Shown here piece by piece: positions 57,600 through 64,000 of a stretch of DNA of 64,000 nucleotides. Numbering within the stretch: the first letter of the stretch is position 1; every line of letters begins with the position of its first letter. The notes below the pieces were generated by a model. The model was given only the letters and a program-made list of their open reading frames with translations, was not told the DNA's origin and did not search any database. This DNA comes from Streptosporangium subroseum. Its GTDB lineage: Bacteria; Actinomycetota; Actinomycetes; Streptosporangiales; Streptosporangiaceae. Both the position numbers and the translations under genes were made by a program. The DNA is taken from contig NZ_FZOD01000027.1 of NCBI RefSeq assembly GCF_900188345.1, positions 1 to 64,000 of the forward strand, read 5' to 3'.

Positions 57600-58061
57600 T
57601 CAGCCGTCGAGCCGCTTCGTCATGAAGACCACGTCACGCGGGCCGGACCGGCGGCGTTCGGTGATCTCGTAGCCGAGGCGCCCGTACAGCGCGATGTTCG
57701 GCTCCATCAGGGCGTTGGTGTACAGCCGCAGCGCCCCCAGGCCCGCCGTACGGGCCTGGGCCTCGGCGAAGGCCAAGAGCGCCCTGCCCAGTCCCTGACC
57801 GTGGCGGTCGGGGGCCACGGCGACGTTGTCCACCAGCAGCACGCCGTCCTCGGGGACCAGCACGATGAGCCCGGCGACGCCCTCGTCCTCCAGCAGGTGG
57901 ACGTGACCGGCCGCGATCCGCGCGGCGTAGTCGTCGTCCATCGGCTTGGGCCGGATGCCGATCAGCTCCGCCCACGGCCGGTAGGCCGCCTCGACGATCC
58001 CCTCGACGACGGGCCGGTCGCCGGGAACGGCGAGGCGGATCGTCCGGGATTCTCCGGTCAT
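57600..58061 (-). CDS. GNAT-family N-acetyltransferase
   Basis: This 153-aa protein has the acetyl-CoA fold: IRLAVPGDRPVVEGIVEAAY, DNVAVAPDRHGQGLGRALLAFAEAQAR with the Q-x-x-G-x-G/A loop, and MEPNIALYGRLGYEI at the C terminus. ATG 58061 is preferred over longer frames, as the conserved sequence begins there. The substrate is unknown. It lies between fdhD and ppc. Confidence 0.9.
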   Translation of the reverse strand: MTGESRTIRLAVPGDRPVVEGIVEAAYRPWAELIGIRPKPMDDDYAARIAAGHVHLLEDEGVAGLIVLVPEDGVLLVDNVAVAPDRHGQGLGRALLAFAEAQARTAGLGALRLYTNALMEPNIALYGRLGYEITERRRSGPRDVVFMTKRLDG

Positions 58062-58184
58062 CCGGTCACCTGGCCCTCCGTCGTCATCCGATCGCCCCGT
58101 GTTCTGCGGCCACCCGGCGACCCCGCCACCCTCCGGCCCGCGGAGCACCGGGTTTCGCGGTCACGAGTCACCGGATGGCATCCG

Positions 58185-60818
<2,634 letters not shown>

Positions 60819-60883
60819 GCCCGTCAGCGTACCTAGTCCGTTTTCTCCAGCGGAGACCGGTCTCACCCATTGGACTAGACCAT

Positions 60884-62650
60884 TCAGCTCGAGTGCGCGA
60901 CGGCCCCCAGGATCTGGGGATATCGCCTGAACGCCGCGTTTCCGGCGATCCGGCGACCACCCCAGGAGATCAGCAGACCGTACGGCACCGCCAGCACGCT
61001 GACCCAGGGAAGACCGAGCAGTACGGGCAGCGCGATCGGCAACGCCACCAGGGCGCCGCCGATCAACGCGCCGAACGACGCCAGGAAGGCGATGCCGCCC
61101 TGCCCCGGCGCCGCGCCGGTGAAGGCATTGAGCCGCTCGGGCACGGTGTACGGCAGGAACACGCTGGTCAGCGCGCCCGTGCCGAGCCCGACACCGAGGA
61201 TGCCCCAGGCCGCGAGGGCCCCGGGAACGGCCCACAGGAGGTCGCCTGCCAGGAGTGCGGCGACCACGGCGATCAGGGCGAGCAGCGGGGCCGCGATGGT
61301 CGCGACGGCCAGGTGCCGCCCGGCGAGGTCGGTCCGCCAGTCCCGCTCGGTGCCGTAGACCACGGAGTTCATCCACAGCGAGCGGCCGTCGATGCCGAAC
61401 GCGTTGGCCGACTGCAGGCCGATCAGCACCCCGCCGATGCACGCCGGGGCGATCGCCAGGGCGATGCTTCCGGTTCCGGTCTGGTCGCGGCTCAGGGAGA
61501 AGGCCATGACGCCGGTGACCGCGATGGCGGCGAACCAGCCGACCCGGCCCCGGGGGTCGCGGCGGGCGTACTTGAGCTCCTTGGTGACGACCGCGGCGAG
61601 CGGGCCGTCGGGCAGCACCCGGGCCAGCAGTCCCTTGGAGTTTCTGACCGAGGCGCCCTCGGTGGAGGCGTCCGCCGAGACCAGGGCCCTGCGGAGCGCC
61701 ATGATCCAGAGTCGGCCGATCACGGCGACCAGGACGGCAAGGACGGCCAGTTCGACGACCGCCGTGACACCGCCGTCGGCGATGGCGTGCGCTGCCATGC
61801 CCGGCGGGGTCCAGCGCAGCACCGAGGCACCGCCGTGCAACAGGGCCACCGGGTCACCCGACGTGCCGCCGTTGAGCAGCAGGTTGGGAAGCTGGGCCGC
61901 CAGGACGAAGAAGACCACCGAGACGGCGAGCACGTCCCTGCCCCTGCGGGTGCGCAGGATTCCGGACAGTGCCGTGGTGACCAGCCGGGAGGTGACGATG
62001 CAGAGCGCGAACAGCAGCAGCACCGCGACGACGCCCAGCAGCACGCCGCCGATGCCGGTGGCCAGGCCGGCGATCGCCCCGATCATGATGATCAGCGTGG
62101 CGATCGGCCAGACGCCGGTGATCGAGGTGGCGAACATGCCCACCGCGAGCTGACCGGTCCGCAGCGGGAACAGCGACAGCCTCGACGGGTCGAGCGTGTC
62201 GTCCAGGCCGAACGCCAGCAGCGGGGTGAGCGTCCAGCCCACCAGGAAAACGGTGAACAGCACGATCCCGACGTCGAGGGCGACGTCCTCCGGCGCCAGG
62301 CGGAGCGACGCCATCAGGAAGAATCCCAGGGTCGCCACGGCGATCGCGGCGACGAGGGTGAAGACGAACCCGAGCACGCGGGAGGTGCTGCCCCGCAGGT
62401 TCCCGGCGATGAGGCGGAGCTTGAGCCGGACGAACACCGAGGGGCCCACCCGTACGGTCTCGATCCCACCACCGCCCGGCTCCGCCGTGCTCCCGCCGGC
62501 CGGCCTCGCGGCACCTCCGCCATCCGGCTCCGCCGTACTCCCGCCGTCCGATAAGCCCGCGCTCATTCCGCCGCCCCGTCCCGCTGCGCTCTCGTCGCTC
62601 TCGTCTCCAGCCTGCCCCGCCGCGTTCACCTCGAGGTCGCGCCCAGCCAT
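60884..62650 (-). CDS. ABC transporter permease, multi-helix (ABC-2-like)
   Basis: This 588-aa membrane protein has about 12 hydrophobic helices (for example FVFTLVAAIAVATLGFFLMASL; MIGAIAGLATGIGGVLLGVVAVLLLFAL; IALPVLLGLPWVSVLAVPYGLLI). The first roughly 65 residues form a Gly/Ala/Pro/Glu-rich cytoplasmic tail with an internal repeat. Its start overlaps the ATPase gene end by 25 bp, so the two are translated together as an exporter. The substrate is not known. Confidence 0.88.
   Translation of the reverse strand: MAGRDLEVNAAGQAGDESDESAAGRGGGMSAGLSDGGSTAEPDGGGAARPAGGSTAEPGGGGIETVRVGPSVFVRLKLRLIAGNLRGSTSRVLGFVFTLVAAIAVATLGFFLMASLRLAPEDVALDVGIVLFTVFLVGWTLTPLLAFGLDDTLDPSRLSLFPLRTGQLAVGMFATSITGVWPIATLIIMIGAIAGLATGIGGVLLGVVAVLLLFALCIVTSRLVTTALSGILRTRRGRDVLAVSVVFFVLAAQLPNLLLNGGTSGDPVALLHGGASVLRWTPPGMAAHAIADGGVTAVVELAVLAVLVAVIGRLWIMALRRALVSADASTEGASVRNSKGLLARVLPDGPLAAVVTKELKYARRDPRGRVGWFAAIAVTGVMAFSLSRDQTGTGSIALAIAPACIGGVLIGLQSANAFGIDGRSLWMNSVVYGTERDWRTDLAGRHLAVATIAAPLLALIAVVAALLAGDLLWAVPGALAAWGILGVGLGTGALTSVFLPYTVPERLNAFTGAAPGQGGIAFLASFGALIGGALVALPIALPVLLGLPWVSVLAVPYGLLISWGGRRIAGNAAFRRYPQILGAVAHSS
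62476..62546 (-). repeat. 23-bp direct repeat in the N-terminal tail of the ABC permease
   Basis: CCGGCTCCGCCGTGCTCCCG... at 62476-62498 recurs with one difference at 62524-62546, 48 bp (16 codons) apart. It encodes GGSTAEP twice in a Gly/Pro-rich tail. Confidence 0.8.
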
Positions 62651-63402
62651 GACAGGCCCTCCTCTCCGCCGCCGTCGCGCACCCCGACCAGGCCGAGGAA
62701 GGCCTCGTTGAGGCTCCGGCCCGCCCGGACCGTCTCCAGCGGGCCCTGGGCGACGATCTGGCCCCGGTTCATCACCGAGACCCAGTCGCACAGACGCTCG
62801 ACGAGCTCCATGACGTGGCTGGAGAAGATGACGGTCGATCCTGAGGCGGTGTAGCGCTGGAGCACCTCGACCAGTGTGTTGGCGCTGACCGGGTCGACCC
62901 CTTCGAACGGCTCGTCCAGAAAGAGCACCTTGGGGTTGTGCAGCAGCGCGGCGGCCAGGCCGATCTTCTTGCGCATACCGGTGGAGTAGTCGATGACGAG
63001 CTTGTCGGCCGCCTCCGTCAGGTCCATGATCTTCAGCAGCCCCTCGGCCCGCTGCTCCACCTCCGCCCTGGGGATGCCCCGGAGCTGACCGTTGTAGGAC
63101 AGCAGTTCCCTGCCCGACAACCGTTCGAACAGGCGCAGGCCCTCGGGGAGCACGCCGATGCGACTCTTGATCACGACCTGGTCGCGCCAGACGTCGACGC
63201 CGTCGATGTGGATGAGGCCGCCGTCGGGACGGAGGAGGCCGGTGACCATGCTGAGCGTGGTGGTCTTGCCCGCGCCGTTCGGGCCGACCAGCCCGGCGAA
63301 ACTGCCCTGCGGCACGATGAGATCGACACCTCCGACGGCCGTCTGCTGCCCGAATCTCTTGAACAGTCCCTGCGTGCGTACGGCTTCGACGATGTCCGCC
63401 AT
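62626..63402 (-). CDS. ABC transporter ATP-binding protein
   Basis: This 258-aa ATPase has Walker A LVGPNGAGKTTTLS, signature VIDYSTGMRKKIGLAAAL, Walker B KVLFLDEPFEGVDP and the switch His in VIFSSHVMEL. The ordering is that of ABC-2-type exporter ATPases. ATG 63402 has GGAGAG 8 bases upstream. It works with the permease encoded next. It is divergent from the acyl-CoA carboxylase beta subunit gene with a 106-bp spacer. Confidence 0.95.
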   Translation of the reverse strand: MADIVEAVRTQGLFKRFGQQTAVGGVDLIVPQGSFAGLVGPNGAGKTTTLSMVTGLLRPDGGLIHIDGVDVWRDQVVIKSRIGVLPEGLRLFERLSGRELLSYNGQLRGIPRAEVEQRAEGLLKIMDLTEAADKLVIDYSTGMRKKIGLAAALLHNPKVLFLDEPFEGVDPVSANTLVEVLQRYTASGSTVIFSSHVMELVERLCDWVSVMNRGQIVAQGPLETVRAGRSLNEAFLGLVGVRDGGGEEGLSWLGATSR

Positions 63403-63508
63403 GGCATCTACTCTCCAGAATCGCCCGTTACTGATGAGATGTCCCCCCGGCGAAACGAACGACCTCCCCTGATAGTTCTCCATGTCAGCAGACGGTTACC
63501 CTGCTTGG

Positions 63509-64000
63509 ATGAACGACCCGATAAGCGCTGAGCCTGCAGACGCCGGACCCGATATCCGCACGACGGCCGGAAAACTCGCCGATCTGGAGCGCCGCCTGGA
63601 CGAGGCCGCCCACGCCGGCCCGGCCCGTGCCGTCGAGAAGCAGCACGCCCGGGGCAAGATGACCGCCAGGGAGCGGGTCCTTGAGTTTCTGGACGACGGC
63701 AGCTTCGTGGAGTTCGACGAGCTGGCCAGGCATCGCTCGATAAGTTTCGGCATGGAGCACGAGCGGCCGTACGGCGACGGCGTGGTGACCGGCCACGGCA
63801 CGGTGGACGACCGCCCGGTGGCGGTGTTCGCCCAGGATTTCACCGTGTTCGGCGGGTCACTCGGCGAGGTCTTCGGGGAGAAGATCGTCAAGGTCATGGA
63901 CCACGCGCTGAAGACCGGCTGCCCGGTGGTCGGCATCAACGACTCCGGCGGGGCTCGCATCCAGGAGGGCGTCGTCTCCCTGGGCCTGTACGCCGAGATC
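63509..64000 (+). CDS. Acyl-CoA carboxylase beta subunit (carboxyltransferase), N-terminal part
   Basis: The frame from ATG 63509 is open to the window end (164 codons). It encodes the crotonase-fold carboxyltransferase start: KLADLERRLDEAAHAGPARA, EKQHARGKMTARERVLEFLD, VVTGHGTVDDRPVAVFAQDF, GSLGEVFGEKIVKVMDHA and GINDSGGARIQEGVVSLGLY, matching propionyl/acetyl-CoA carboxylase beta subunits (AccD/PccB) of actinobacteria. The acyl specificity residues lie outside the window. It would depend on the biotin ligase encoded at 55.5 kb. Confidence 0.93.
   Translation, partial: MNDPISAEPADAGPDIRTTAGKLADLERRLDEAAHAGPARAVEKQHARGKMTARERVLEFLDDGSFVEFDELARHRSISFGMEHERPYGDGVVTGHGTVDDRPVAVFAQDFTVFGGSLGEVFGEKIVKVMDHALKTGCPVVGINDSGGARIQEGVVSLGLYAEI

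Noticed and set aside
60893..62554. A 553-codon plus-strand frame across the ABC permease
   Set aside because: It is a highly repetitive Gly/Asp/Arg/Gln/His sequence, the mirror phase of a hydrophobic Ala/Val/Leu-rich gene. The minus strand has real membrane helices and an overlapping ATPase partner.

Overview
The window is high-GC DNA from an actinomycete. It carries mycothiol-dependent enzymes (maleylpyruvate isomerase; S-(hydroxymethyl)mycothiol dehydrogenase paired with an MBL hydrolase), a DUF397/DUF5753 remnant, LytR-CpsA-Psr and teichoic-acid-type genes, DtxR/IdeR-like iron boxes and many GTG/TTG starts. A filamentous actinomycete of the Streptosporangiaceae type fits, but this placement is an inference from gene content only.

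Region 1 (1-13.3 kb) is a cell-wall polymer locus. It has a partial PfkB kinase, a family-2 glycosyltransferase and a minus-strand run encoding a cytidylyltransferase, an archaeal-type sn-glycerol-1-phosphate dehydrogenase-like enzyme, two CDP-alcohol phosphotransferases and a DUF5941-like membrane protein. Divergent from these are a bifunctional CDP-ribitol synthase (IspD-like plus SDR), a TagF/TarL-like polymerase, a second glycosyltransferase and an LCP ligase with a clear terminator. Together they look like a route to an anionic phosphodiester polymer and its attachment to peptidoglycan. The glycerol-1-phosphate/CDP-alcohol branch is the best candidate here for an undescribed system.

Region 2 (13.5-23.9 kb) holds an exported protein, two STAS anti-anti-sigma proteins, a MarR/FMN-reductase pair, a complete gentisate pathway (IclR regulator, gentisate dioxygenase, fumarylpyruvate hydrolase, mycothiol-dependent maleylpyruvate isomerase, 3-hydroxybenzoate 6-hydroxylase-like monooxygenase), and a TetR gene with two palindromic operators between two VOC proteins.

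Region 3 (23.9-33.8 kb) is a carbohydrate regulon matching oxidative, non-phosphorylative L-fucose catabolism: an ABC importer, enolase-superfamily dehydratase, FadR-type regulator, then divergently an FAH-type hydrolase, SDR dehydrogenase, mutarotase, lactonase and aldo-keto reductase. A frameshifted F5/8C (CBM32-like) remnant beside it may be what is left of a secreted glycosidase.

Region 4 (34-44.9 kb) has an acyl-CoA dehydrogenase, UDP-glucose dehydrogenase, an orphan VapB-like antitoxin, a DUF5753 fragment with DUF397, a CHASE3/GAF histidine kinase with divergent LuxR regulator, a lone receiver protein, an RsbW-like ATPase, GntR and GlxA-type regulators, an HD-domain protein and a small membrane peptide.

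Region 5 (44.9-64 kb) is mainly housekeeping: purE/purK, a lipoprotein, GtrA, an OmpR two-component system, bfd-bfr under tandem iron boxes, formaldehyde detoxification, a class III cyclase, a PH-domain protein, birA, fdhD, a GNAT, ppc, an ABC exporter, and the start of an acyl-CoA carboxylase beta subunit. A recurring structural theme is short imperfect direct duplications in intergenic spacers near gene 3' ends (about 8.3-8.6, 10.5, 15.05, 46.9 and 48.8 kb) and in-frame repeats inside coding regions (10.0, 56.7 and 62.5 kb).
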